Positions 34,924-45,867 of a DNA stretch of 64,000 nt are shown here, piece by piece. Position 1 is the stretch's first letter, and each line of letters starts with the position of its first letter. This stretch comes from Omphalotus guepiniiformis (lineage: Eukaryota; Basidiomycota; Agaricomycetes; Agaricales; Omphalotaceae): positions 62,001 through 126,000 of the forward strand of contig JAQOOI010000074.1 in NCBI GenBank assembly GCA_028554645.1, given 5' to 3'. The notes beneath the pieces were generated by a model. It did no database searches. It was not told the origin of the DNA and worked only from the letters and a program-made list of their open reading frames with translations. A program made the translations under genes and the position numbers.

Positions 34924-37682
34924 ATGTCATCTGTTCCCGAGATCTTCCACAGTTTCTCTCCCGACTTTCAAGGCTATTCTGACCACGATGAATCTCCTTC
35001 AATAATCGGTACAGAAATCACAGATATAGACGACCCAACACTGCATCGCGAGATAGGAATGAGGATATATCAGACTGTCTTCACTGAATTTAATTCGGAG
35101 TGTAATGCTCAATACCCCCAAGAAATGGCCAAGATAGATCAATGGATTCTCTTCGAATCATCGTGGCTGCCACCCGACCCTCTTCTCAACACCCTACCCT
35201 CTCAACCGAATGCGCCGACGGTGTTCCCTGGCTTCGAAACATTCACAGTCGAGATATGGGACCAGGATGATACCGGACGTTCTCAAGCTACGAGCAGCTA
35301 CGATGTAGTACCTTCACTTAATATTCGCGCCCACCTCGCGTTCGATGAGTCCGAGCGACTTGGGTACCAATTCTGCACCCCTACTTCTCAAAGCATCTAT
35401 GAAGGCAGACTCTTTGGATTCATTCCACATGCTGATGATCCGGAGTTTCCTCGAGAACGATTTCTCGCCGCTCACAACGAAGAGAAAATTTATCCATGGC
35501 AGGTCAACTTCCATGATCCGGATCGCAAGTGTTTTTTTCTTTCTCAGTGATATACCCAAGGTCTAGATATTCTTTTTACAGGTGAACTATTGGAACTGGA
35601 GGTGGCAAGGCGGATGTATGCATCAGGCCTATCATTTGAAGAGATTGATGCGACAAAATTAATCCGCTTGCCACTCCGTGTAACGAATACCGATGGATTG
35701 CTTTGGGAGGTTTCACAAAGGTCTACCTTTATCTTTTAGCATGAGATCTTTGCCTGACGTGGTGCATTATTCACAAAGAGACCACATTGACTATTTCAAA
35801 AATCAGACACATGAGCTGCCTACTTCTTTTGTACCCGAAGAATATGATATCTTGAATGAAATCAATATTGGGAGAACCAATTTCTGTGCAAATCTTAACT
35901 GCATTATGCACAATTGCTTTCTTCATAGGAATCCAAATCATTACAGTAAGTTTCCTGATTGTTGTTTGTATATCAACTTCCTTGAGCATACTAGTTGAAA
36001 CAACAATTCCAAATGAAAACCACATATCTAAAAAGAGATGGATGCCAAACAGGCAGAGCAATAGATGTCCCTACAGTTGTTACATGACCCTTCAAAACCT
36101 TCATGACACAGACATGGTTTGCATGTTCTAATACTCTGTTACTTTATTGCTTATGAATCTCTAGGACCTCTCCAACTGGTCAACAGATGATAGATCTCTA
36201 CTTGATGGTGTTTTGAGATTAACACCAGAAACATCACCATGTGATCTGTCAATAATATGCAGGAAGCCTTGTAAAGAGGTATTACTTTGCTCTATTAATC
36301 TCATCTATGTCCCTCCACTACTTATTCTGTTACAAGATCTATGTCTACCAGCAGCAATTCTGGCTGGATAACCCTGTTCAAGACACAGACTATATGGAAG
36401 AGGAAAATAGATTGGGCAACAGAAAGCAAAGAGGAAGAAAGGAAAGAGGTAATACACTTTCATCTTATCTATGACAGTAAATTGAATTTTCCTCCTACAG
36501 AGGATGGTGTGGATAGATTATTGCATTTCAAGTCAAGACCACACCCCTGTTCTCACAAAGGAAATTGTGGCAAAGACACACCTGAGTGTGAATGCTATAG
36601 GGATGGATTTTATTGTCAGAGAAATTGTTCCTGTTCAATGGATTGTATGTGGTATTCAAGTTGTTTGAGAATTACTTATTGATAAATTCAAAAAATACAG
36701 GCAATATCAGGTTTAAAGGATGCCAATGTAGAGGTGGATGTCAAACTGACACTTGCCCATGTCAAAAGACACATAGAGAATGTGATCCTGAGTTGTGTCT
36801 GAGATGTAATGCCAGGTATGTGAATGATATCAATCATAGTTGTTTTCAATTAGTTGATCTGATTTCATATAGAGGTGATCACTTATATTTAATCAAGTTG
36901 AGATGAATATACTAAAACATCTAATTACAGGAAGCAAGTGGTCTAAGGCCAAGAATAGATGTAAAAATGTGTTTCTTCAGCAAGAGAAACATCATGTAAG
37001 TAACTGTAGCTCTATTTACTTGGACTATAGCATGGCTTATTTGTTTTCAGCCATTTGAAATCAAGCCTGCAGAGTTTGGTCTGGGTGCCTTTGCCCTACA
37101 AGCTATTCATGCAAAAACATATATTGGTGGTACGTGTGTGCCATATCATCCAATCATTCTAGTTTTCTGACTTTATGGAACAGAATATATTGGAGAAATA
37201 CAATCTGCAGAATTTGCCAATCAATTTGAGTGAGTGAGCAAACAGCTATTGTTGAGATTTATAATGCTTCAACTAGAATCTAGTATCTTACACCATCACA
37301 CTGGCTTGAATTATAGCTTTGAGCACTATATTGCTCCGCTTAATGACTTGGGAGAGTATGCTACAGTGACTTCTTTGGACTCAGCTACAATAGGAAATGA
37401 GACTAGATATCTCAATCACAGCAACACTGCTGAGAATTGTGAAGTGAAATGTAAGTAGAATGGTTTTACATCTTCAATCATTTCCCTTCAACCCCTGTTT
37501 CTTAGATCATCTGGTCCACGGAGACGTCAGACTCGCACTCTACACGAGTATGTGATGCAGTACCAATATAGGCAGTTTGTGTTCACTAACATCCAACAGC
37601 CAAATATATCAAGAAAGGACAAGAACTTCTGCTTAACTACGGTCCAAACTATTGGCAAGACCTGATCAATGACATTGCGTAG
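34924..37682 (+). CDS. EZH2-like histone H3K27 methyltransferase (CXC and SET domains)
   Basis: Catalytic-subunit type of Polycomb repressive complex 2. Fourteen exons: 34924-35528 (see below), 35582-35720, 35779-35945, 35995-36116, 36165-36278, 36337-36448, 36501-36644, 36701-36874, 36931-36995, 37051-37129, 37184-37229, 37284-37450, 37506-37547 and 37600-37682; about 685 residues. After a long N-terminal region comes the Cys-rich CXC/pre-SET array (PHPCSHKGNCGKDTPECEC, CQCRGGCQTDTCPC, CDPELCLRC) at about residues 420-500. The SET domain shows FGLGAFALQAI, YIGEYIGE, RYLNHSN and ELLLNYG. Exon 1 ends one base out of phase with exon 2. The end of exon 8 is uncertain: a donor at 36816 fits the homologous protein better but breaks the frame, so the donor at 36875 is used. 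The stretch 35838-37132 has no CpG at all. Confidence 0.9.
35712..35778 (+). repeat. 9-bp direct repeat bounding EZH2 intron 2
   Basis: TTCACAAAG occurs at 35712-35720 and 35770-35778, at the end of exon 2 and the end of intron 2. This intron is GT-AG compatible. Confidence 0.8.
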
Positions 37683-37797
37683 GCATGGTGAGAAAAAAGG
37701 TTTCACGACTTATGGTTCAGAACATATAAGAAAGACCCAGTTGGATTATACCACCACATCACACAATATATGTACATAGAATGGCCATCATACTCAG

Positions 37798-39756
37798 TCA
37801 CCGTCTCATTTTCTTTCCCTTCGAGGAACCACTATGCGATCCACTACTCACTTTCCTTTTGTTGTTCTCGTCCCCTTTACCTTTCTCTGCGGCTAAAAGA
37901 GTACTAGCTTTTTCTAATAGTGAATGTAAAATCTGTTTCTCTCCCAAGCGTACAATGACAGCATTACGCTTGTTTAACGGAGGATCGTTTCCTAAGATAT
38001 CTTCGTCTTCCTATGTATGTTCAGAGAAGGCGTTAGTGTATGTCAGCGTGGTCAGCGTGTATGGAAGAAGAGGAAGCGAACCTGCACAGTCGTCGGGTAT
38101 TGCGCAATTCGCTTTTGCAGTACGTTGATTACGACACTGAGAGTTTGCGTGTCGAGTTTAGGTTTTGGCGGCTTGCCTTTATCTCTAGTTTTCTCCCATT
38201 CATCCATCGGCAGGAACAACAACCGAATGAGTGAGACCATAGTGGGAGGGAATGCTCCGTCTGCCTCAAGGACTATTACGCTAGGGAGTGTTTAACCTGA
38301 GTTGAGCAAGTACATGCAAGTCGAGTACACACTTACTCATCGCCGCCTTCCTCTAACCACCAATCTATTCTTTCTGTGGCAGTGGCAGAGTCAATCTGTC
38401 CAAATATCGAAGAAACGACCAGATCGGCACGAATTTCCACTACGTCTCCAGGATTCCCTTGAGCGCCGCCCGGGAGAAGTAATGAGTCAACGTGACCGTA
38501 TCGGCGAAGAAGTTCAGAGTTTGGCAAATCGCCATAGGTATTCCACTGTACGCAGAGTTCGAGATTAAGTTCTGGAAAGAGTCGATTCACTTACAATCTG
38601 CTCCCCCGCTTTTATAGGCTTCGTGGATACCATCTTCAGCTCTGTCCGCTCATAAAAGAGCTTCGCCTGCAAATGGCCGTAAACGGAAGTGCGAAGGGAA
38701 GCCGTTCTCGAGATGACTTACGTTCTCAGATTCGTACCTAGCGTTAAGAAGGTCGGCCATGGGGACCATTGAGACGTCAATCTCTTCTTCATCATCCTCA
38801 TCGCCGCTGAGATAGTCGGCTTCTACCTGAGGTTCCGTAATAGTGGTTTCCGAGGCATCGACGTCCATGGCGCTTCCGATACTGGTATTGGCTTCAATAT
38901 CATTGACTCCGTCACCCATGTCAACTTCCACGGCGTCTGATCGCTCCACGTCGAAACTGCGTGAAAGAATTCGGCTCCCCATAACATGATACTGTTCTAA
39001 CGTATAATGTATTGAATGCGTGTCTGGGGGGAAAAGATCCGGGCGACTCTGAGAAAGTCACGAGAAAGACTTGTGAGTTTGAACCTGAAATTGCAGACGT
39101 GTAATGACACGCACTTGTATTGCTGGAATGAGCTTTTGGGAGTAGTCATGCTCTGCTTCGTCTTTACCCAATTTTTCTGCGATGAACGACGTAGGGTCAG
39201 AACAACGGAAGAAAATACTGCAACCGTCCAAACAGACCTACCACTGAGGTGCCTTTGAGTTCTTCGAGCTCAATGTCGCTCCAAAACATGGGAGTGCTGA
39301 AGCTGCCCGGGAGGGACGCTAAATGTTATCTTTGTTTTAGCCATGCGTGAGGATGTATGGCCAAAGAAGAATTGTACCAAGATACTCGGCCCATCTGGAG
39401 CTCGACCCTTGAGAAGTCTCCCACATCATACAAAGAATAAGCCCTGACCATCCCTGATGCAATTTCCTCTCTTTCCAAGCATCCAACCCGAACTTGTCAG
39501 GTAAAGGCGATGTACGCGTAGATAGCGTCAGCGACCGCGGAATTGTAAACAGCGTATGTCCTTCCTGTAATCTCTTCATAAGCCATGAATAACGATACCA
39601 TACGATGCGCGTACTCACTGGGATATCTTTGAGTGCAACTGCACCACGTCCTCCTTCGGAAGGCGGGAAATTTTTGAACCCTATCGCGCTTGAGTCGAGA
39701 GTTCCATGATTTCGCTGAAACCAAGACAAGAAGGAATCTAGTTCAGATAAGGCCAT
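37798..39756 (-). CDS. Ribosomal lysine N-methyltransferase, RKM4/SETD6-type
   Basis: SET-domain enzyme of the RKM4/SETD6 class, which methylates ribosomal protein lysines or other non-histone targets. Nine exons from ATG at 39756 to a TGA at 37798-37800. Features: FLSWFQRNHGTLD, the split-SET start GRGAVALKDIPEGHTLFTIPR, ILCMMWE, FWSDIELEEL, SRPDLFP, YHVMGSRILSRSF, an acidic insert, MVPMADLLNARYE, AKLFYERTELKMV, and GEQIWNTYGDLPNSELLRRYG. The C-terminal rubisco-substrate-binding-like part follows, then a Lys/Ser tail. One junction (exons 3/4) looked out of phase until a GTCTGT donor six bases further on was used. It is convergent with the EZH2-like gene, 115 bp apart. Confidence 0.92.
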
Positions 39757-40001
39757 TAATAAAAGCCTGCAAGCAGCAGCAAGCTGGGTTGACCGTCGAG
39801 GAATGGAAACGACTGCCGACTCTGCCTGACCCGTGACACGTGAAGATCGATGGCCTCAAGCCTTGTCCAGGCCCTGCGTCTGGAATCGTCGTTTCTTCTG
39901 AATATCTAGCGGTAAGTCATGCTGGCATATAAGGCTGCACTAAACAGTATTCTAGGTCATCCGAATGATGCTAACGCTTCTCAAGTTCTCCCTACTCTGA
40001 C
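39757..40001. promoter_or_regulatory. Divergent region between RKM4-like and CRAL-TRIO genes
   Basis: About 245 bp between two outward-facing starts. A possible 5'-UTR intron (GTAAGT near 39912, TTCTAG at about 39956) precedes the CRAL-TRIO start. Confidence 0.4.
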
Positions 40002-41530
40002 ATGGATATTCGCCCGCTCCTGCAAGCAAATTGTGACAAGCTTCTAGTACAATACCGAGACAACTTGCAAGCAGTGATTGAGCTCCAGAATACGTTGATT
40101 GAGGATGTTCTACCTTCTGTGGCTGAAGAACTCGAATTGGACGAGGGGCAAGTAGAGTGGGTGAAGGAATGGCTTGAGGATACCCGTACGTGCTGCATAC
40201 ATTTCCTTACAGGACCTCGTTGACAATCGCCATATCACCTGTGAACAGATACAATTTTTCAATTATTACGAGTACGTATCTTCTTCACCATGCGGCTTCA
40301 AAGGTTCTCATATGTTTTCTATGAAGCGTAACAAATACACTAGATCATTCGCATTGGAATTCATCCGGAAAAATATAGCATGGCGCATCGATTGTCTCTG
40401 GCCGCCGGAGCCAACCTTACGGGTACCTAGGGTACATTGCCTACCATCGAACATTCGTGATCCTCTCGGACGGCCGATAGTCGTCATCGAAGTTGTCGCC
40501 TACAAAGGTTCAACAGAAACAACAGAAATGTATTACTCCTTGCTCGTTCGTGCTATGGAACAGTTCAGATTGCATCTCAAGACCCTGAACGATATGCCCG
40601 GCTCGCAAACCCCCACTCTTCAATATATCATCTTATTTGATGTGAAAGCTTTGTCGTTACAAACACTTGTGCGTCCCAACGCATGGTTTTTGTTTCGTTA
40701 CATTGATCTTTTTTCGTAGCAAACTGAATTTGTAACTTGGATCCTCGGTGAACTAATTCCCCGGTTCCCAGGTATGCTGGCTGCAGGCAAGTTCAAGTCA
40801 CTAGTATGTCTGTTATCTTTTAACCGAATGCTGACAGTATTCATGGTGAATTCTTCATGGGTGCATTCGGGAATGTGGAACATTATCAAGTATGTTTCTT
40901 TATTAGACTCTAATCATTGCAGTTTACTAACATTCTGCCTGCAAGACGCGTTTTGCCAGCCTCCGCTGTGTCAAGAGTGTTCTTTCCTTCTCAGAAAGAC
41001 TTAGTCGCTTATTTTACACCCTCGTCGCTGCCTGAAGGTTGTCAATCTGGCTAATGCCACAGTAGCGCCAAACTAATAGGTTTTTGGCAGATTACGGCGG
41101 ATGCCTCCCTCCTTTAAACCTTTTGGAAGACCCACTTTGGTCAAGCGAGTCAAGCGATGAACATTCGTCTTCTCACAAGCCTGATGCCGAATCGCATGCG
41201 ACTGCAGAGGTATCGAGCTCTCCGCACGAACGGGATATTCCTCATATCTCTTCTATTTCTCCCATTTCTGCTCTGAATCCTTTCTTTGGCTACCCCGTGT
41301 CTGTATCACACGGGGCCCCATCATTACACCACGGACGACGCCGCAAGCGAGATCTTTTCCGTACTTTAGCAACCCTTTTTTGGCTACGCTGGAGACGGCC
41401 AATTACGACCTGTCTATGGCTAGTTGCATTGGCATTCGCGGTAAGAATCTGGTTACGCAAACGGCTGCTTTTTTCGCAAATGGGGTGGTCCCTAGTGAAG
41501 ACCTGGTGGAATTCGGGTTTCATGTTATAA
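40002..41530 (+). CDS. CRAL-TRIO (Sec14-like) lipid-binding protein with C-terminal membrane segment
   Basis: Sec14-family domain that binds and exchanges hydrophobic lipids. Seven exons: 40002-40185, 40249-40271, 40327-40668, 40720-40786, 40838-40889, 40946-41037 and 41091-41530, 399 residues. After a short helical N-CRAL part (FALEFIRKNIAWR), the lipid-binding domain shows DPLGRPIVVIEV, YIILFDVKALSLQTL, PRFPGMLAAVFMVNSSWVHSGMW and RVLPASAVSRVFF. A Ser-rich linker follows, then a hydrophobic segment (TTCLWLVALAFAVRIWL) at about residues 365-382, unusual for soluble Sec14 proteins and suggesting membrane tethering. Intron 4 is GC-AG (GCAAGT donor at 40787), chosen over a nearby GT because it keeps the conserved GMLAAVF. 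Confidence 0.88.
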
Positions 41531-41819
41531 CGGATAACCAGGAACATTCACAATTTATCACCTAAAGGAGACTGGCCGCTTCCCTCAACGATTTCATACG
41601 ACTTATTTTGGCGTCCCTCCGTACACCTACGCTTGCGTTTTCTCATACAACAGGATTGTAATAACTCCATCGTATCATACTTAATGCATCATGTACATAG
41701 GTATAATAGGCGCGAATCGGTATCAAACACAGTATTAAATAGCAGGCGCGCTCATATCCACCAATAGCAAAGGTCTATTCGTACAAGTTTAGTTAGTAAG
41801 CCACACATTATTGGCTACA

Positions 41820-43200
41820 TCATAAGAAGTATTCCGGCAGCTGTGAAGGGACTGTCAGTAGTGATTCCATCAAGCCATGGGAAGATCGACTCACTTTGCC
41901 CCCTGCACTTTGAGCAGCCTGCTGTGTTGGTCCATCTCTTTCATTTTCGGGTGCGGCTTCGAAAACATTGAAGTACATGTGTCCACCTGGCCCCACTTCT
42001 AGAATACTAGCAGAATTACCACATCGATAGCAGTAATTAGGTGCCGACCAAACGGTAGACAGATGCTTGTCGAACAAGGACGAGTAACCCTCCATACATA
42101 ACTGATGTGCTCGTAGAATGTGAGACATCTTGTTGATTTCAAGGAACTTGTGAACAACACCAGAGCCGAATGTGTACCCAGCGCCCCTGAAATGTACATA
42201 AGTGTCCCCAAGTTGGATAACGCGGGAGCAGTGATGGATGTAGTGTGACATACCGCGGCGATATAGCAAAATCTTCCTTTTCAGGATCAGGATCAGACCA
42301 CACAAGGTCAGCCATCGGGCCCTCATGTGGTATTTCTGTGGAACTTTGAGTTCTCCGAAAGACATTATATGAATGACATTCACCTCGAAACCGATCTACG
42401 ACTTTGATTTGATCTATTGAATGTATAGAAGGCGATAAACCTGTGGAAAAAAATAATTCGTAAGACGATGAACAACAATTAAAAGAACGCCGACCTCCGT
42501 GCACGCAAAATATTCGGTCGTCAATTACAACAGACAGCGTCAAGAAATCAAACATGTCCGTGAAATATGTCCAGACATGGGAAGAACCGTATTTCCGAAC
42601 GCACTCAGTGTAGAAACCATACGTCTGTTAAAAATAACATTGAGAATACGACAAAAACGAAAAAGAGTAGATTCACTGACTTGAGTGACAGCCCTGGACT
42701 CATGATTACCTCTAATGAGTTGGACACGGTCAGGGTAGCGCAGCTTGAGACATGTCAGTAGAGATATCGTCTCTACGCTGAACAGACCACGATCGACATA
42801 ATCGCCTGAGCAGACGATCAGCCAAAGCTATCAACATTTTCAACTAGTCCAAAAACTCGCCCAGAAAGAGGTAATTCGTGTGGGGAGCGTATCCTCCTAT
42901 TCGGAATATTTCTATAAGGTCGTAGAACTGACTTGAATAACAATTAACTGCTACTAACTTCAAATGTGAATGTGCTATGACTCACCCGTGTATATCGCCC
43001 ACAACAGTCACTGGAGCACTGACGTGTACCACATTAGATTCTCGCATGAGAACTTCTTTTGTCTTTTCGCATATTTCGCGCAATAAGGCTTCATGCAGAA
43101 GCTGTTTGCGGAGCAATTGCTGAATGCAAGCGTCGAGGTCGAAGGGTGCCATGAAACGTGACGGAATTTGGAGATTTCGGTGAGGCTGGTGCTTAGTCAT
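41820..43200 (-). CDS. ppg1: Ser/Thr protein phosphatase PPG1 (PP2A-like)
   Basis: PP2A-like catalytic subunit of the PPG1 branch, which in yeast acts with the Far complex and glycogen metabolism. Eight exons. Catalytic motifs: [41 protein letters not shown], and the C-terminal His-containing [10 protein letters not shown] and NYCYRCGN. It ends in the PP2A-type YFL, reached after a 54-nt in-frame intron. PPG1 features include [24 protein letters not shown] and [16 protein letters not shown]. Intron 2 is GC-AG (42860-42806). The first Met at 43200 is used; a second Met at 43150 would match shorter homologues. Confidence 0.93.
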
Positions 43201-44910
43201 CACGGTGCTGATTTGCTGGGCTCTCGGCTATCACCGAGTTTGTTTTTTTTGGTGGTCCAATCAACATGTTCGAGAGTCTTGAAATGGGATTGACCGCACT
43301 GCCTATCAGAGATTCTGACATTACAAGTGGCGTTTGTCAGTAGGTTCGACCTGAAATCTCCGTGAATCTTACTTGTTACGATTTCTAGTGTCTTTTCATA
43401 TTATCAACAAAGCCTTGAACAAAGCCTTTTCCGAATTTCGATCAGCCGCAAGCCATCGCGATTTTCTCGCATCCTCAAATTTTCCTTTGAACCGCGGTCA
43501 CTTTCTTAGCCCAAACTTGCTTTAGTATCTCCCTGCATTATTTCTGTTTTTGGAGCAGATATTGAAAAAGAGTGTGCGTCGCATGCTCAAGGGGTCGAAA
43601 ACAGCAGCGAAACAGCATGCTAAAACATGTTTTGTCCCAGCAACGGGGCAACCATTGCTTCCGCGCCATGCTGTAGGAACTTGTGCATTGATTGTGCTTT
43701 CTTCGTCTGCTGGTGCGCGTGTAGTACGAAACCTTCTCACCAGCCACGGCGACACTATTCTGTCTGTCGAACTCTAATGAAAAATATTGCCGGGGCACGT
43801 CAAATTGTCTTGTAATTCGATACCTACTGCAGTACGCTTACTTCCCCAATCACAGCTTCCTTGGACCACTGATTCCCCCGTTTACTCAATTCTTACATGA
43901 TGTTTGTCAAATCATTCGCTATTTTGAAGTGCAGTTTTTCGCATGCGAAGCCCTTGATGGCTGCGGGTTTTGGAAACTGTGCAGGAAGAGATTCTGTCTT
44001 TTCTTTCCGCGGTTCCATCTCCGTCGAACCACCACTTCCGGCTACCCACCGAGATAGGAAATTGGAATTCCTCTCAGGGTTTCCTGGGGTTCTTGTAACG
44101 ATACAGTCCGGTGAAGCCGCGAACTACTCTACTTTCTGTGAAAGGGATATTCTTTGCTCATCTCTCTTACATCCTGGCTGCTATTTGTCCACAGTATGAA
44201 ATTGATAAGGGACTGGTGTATATACTGCCCAACTTAACGGCTGAAGGCCGTCCTCATTTGTCTATTATAGGTTCTGTTCACTCGAAATGTCAACATGTAC
44301 TGTCATATGCATGTAGGCTGGAGTTCTCAATCAATATCAACATGCACGAGTCGGTTCTCTGTCTCTGACGTTGTTCGTTTACTACGCTATTTCTGGTTTC
44401 TTCCGATTTCCCAGCGCTGACGTGAAATCAACAATGCATAGGTGTTCTGAAGATCGATCTGGAAATACCTCCCTGACCAGATTTTAAAAAGAGTTTGCCG
44501 TTTCGGGTGCAAATGTTGATTCAAAAAACTCGCGTCGGCCGGTGAGCCTACCCGCCGGATATAGTTTGACAGCCGAACTAAATTGCTTTCATGAATTGCC
44601 CTCGAAATCGAGTCTCTTTTTCAGGTTTATCCAATCTTCATTTAGAGTGTCCTGGTAAGTTCCAAATAGCGTGGACGCCCGTAAGTAGCGATCTCACCGC
44701 CTTTCGCTACCATGAATACAATCCAATTATTTGGTAACTCCAGTACGATTCCGAGACTCCTACTACTTTAGGTGACAGGTTGACGGTTTCGGACTATTAA
44801 AGGACGATGGTTTTGAAAATTCTTCACTATCTCTTTCGCACTTTTGGTCATACCTCCTTCACGCCTCCGCCACAACGTCTAAACTTTGATTTCCGTCCCC
44901 GTCTACTACG
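43201..44910. other. Intergenic, about 1.7 kb
   Basis: No supported gene. The left part is upstream of ppg1 and the right part upstream of the C2H2 gene, including a CT-rich stretch at 44820-44900 typical of fungal transcription starts. Short frames on both strands show no family features. Confidence 0.45.
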
Positions 44911-45867
44911 ATGAACAATCAGCGCTCCTACGCGTACGACGACCAAGGCGTAAACTACTCACAAAGCAACGCACCGGCTGGCGGGGACAATACCGACTAT
45001 CCTTACACCTCGCAAATGTATCACCAGCAGCAGGGTGGTCAGTATTATGCTCCCCCGAGGCAACCACCTACAAGTGCTCATGGTAATTGTTACCCTTGGC
45101 ATCACAAAGTCTTTGCTTGCTGATTGAAGCTGTAATTAGGGAATCCTGACCCTCGGTACGCACGATCCGCTACGCCTGCAGCAGGTCATCGTTATTCTCG
45201 TAGCAGTGTTGATCCACGGTACTACCATTCGTCTGGACTGTCATCATCCAGCACCGCAGGGGCTCCGCCATCTCCAACTGTCCCCTACTACACCTCACAG
45301 CAATACCCATCTACTTCTGGGCGCCACACGTCTTCCAGTCAATCAGGCCAGGGCCGATTCTTTCCTACACCTTCAGAGATGGCGCAAAACTACACCTATT
45401 CGAGCACCTTGCCCGATCAACAGCCTTCCCAATCACCGTCAATGTATGCCACTCCAGGACATCATTCACGTCGCCACCCCTCCACTAGCCCTGTCCTGAG
45501 TACCAGCAGGTTGAACCCTATGCGCTCACACTCTTCTACATCCCCAACGAGCGAGCGGTATCCATGCGAGCTTTGCGGAAAGACCTTTTCCAGGTCCCAC
45601 GATCGCAAACGACACCATGAGACTCAACACATCCCCAGCCCTGTTCTTCACCGCTGTCGCTATTGCCGCAAAGAGTTTAGCAGGTACGCAAACCATGATG
45701 ATACACGCTACATGTATCATCGTTATTTGCAAAAGTAAAACTTGGTTTAATGTTTATGTCAATCTGTTTCCTTTTACAGAGCCGATTCACTCAAGAGACA
45801 TCTCGACAATGGATGCGAAGAAATGCCTCAGGCCTCAGGCTCGGGTTCCGGTTCAGGTTCAAAATAA
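44911..45867 (+). CDS. C2H2 zinc-finger protein, probable transcription factor
   Basis: Three exons: 44911-45082, 45140-45683 and 45780-45867, 267 residues. The N-terminal two thirds is rich in Ser, Tyr, Gln and Pro. Two fingers sit at the C terminus: CELCGKTFSRSHDRKRHHET (classical C2H2, with Arg/His at contact positions) and CRYCRKEFSRADSLKRHLDN followed by GC, so the last ligand of the second finger is Cys rather than His. An intron splits the second finger after its first half. A Gly-Ser tail ends the protein. The targets are unknown. Confidence 0.88.

Noticed and set aside
35701..37500. The AT-rich part of the EZH2-like gene as an inserted transposon
   Set aside because: It encodes the conserved CXC and SET domains in frame with normal introns, so it is part of the gene.
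39180..39330. Apparent out-of-phase join between exons 3 and 4 of the RKM4-like gene
   Set aside because: Using a GTCTGT donor slightly downstream of the first GT candidate gives GTSVVEKLGKDEAE in frame with a canonical GT-AG intron, so no anomaly remains.
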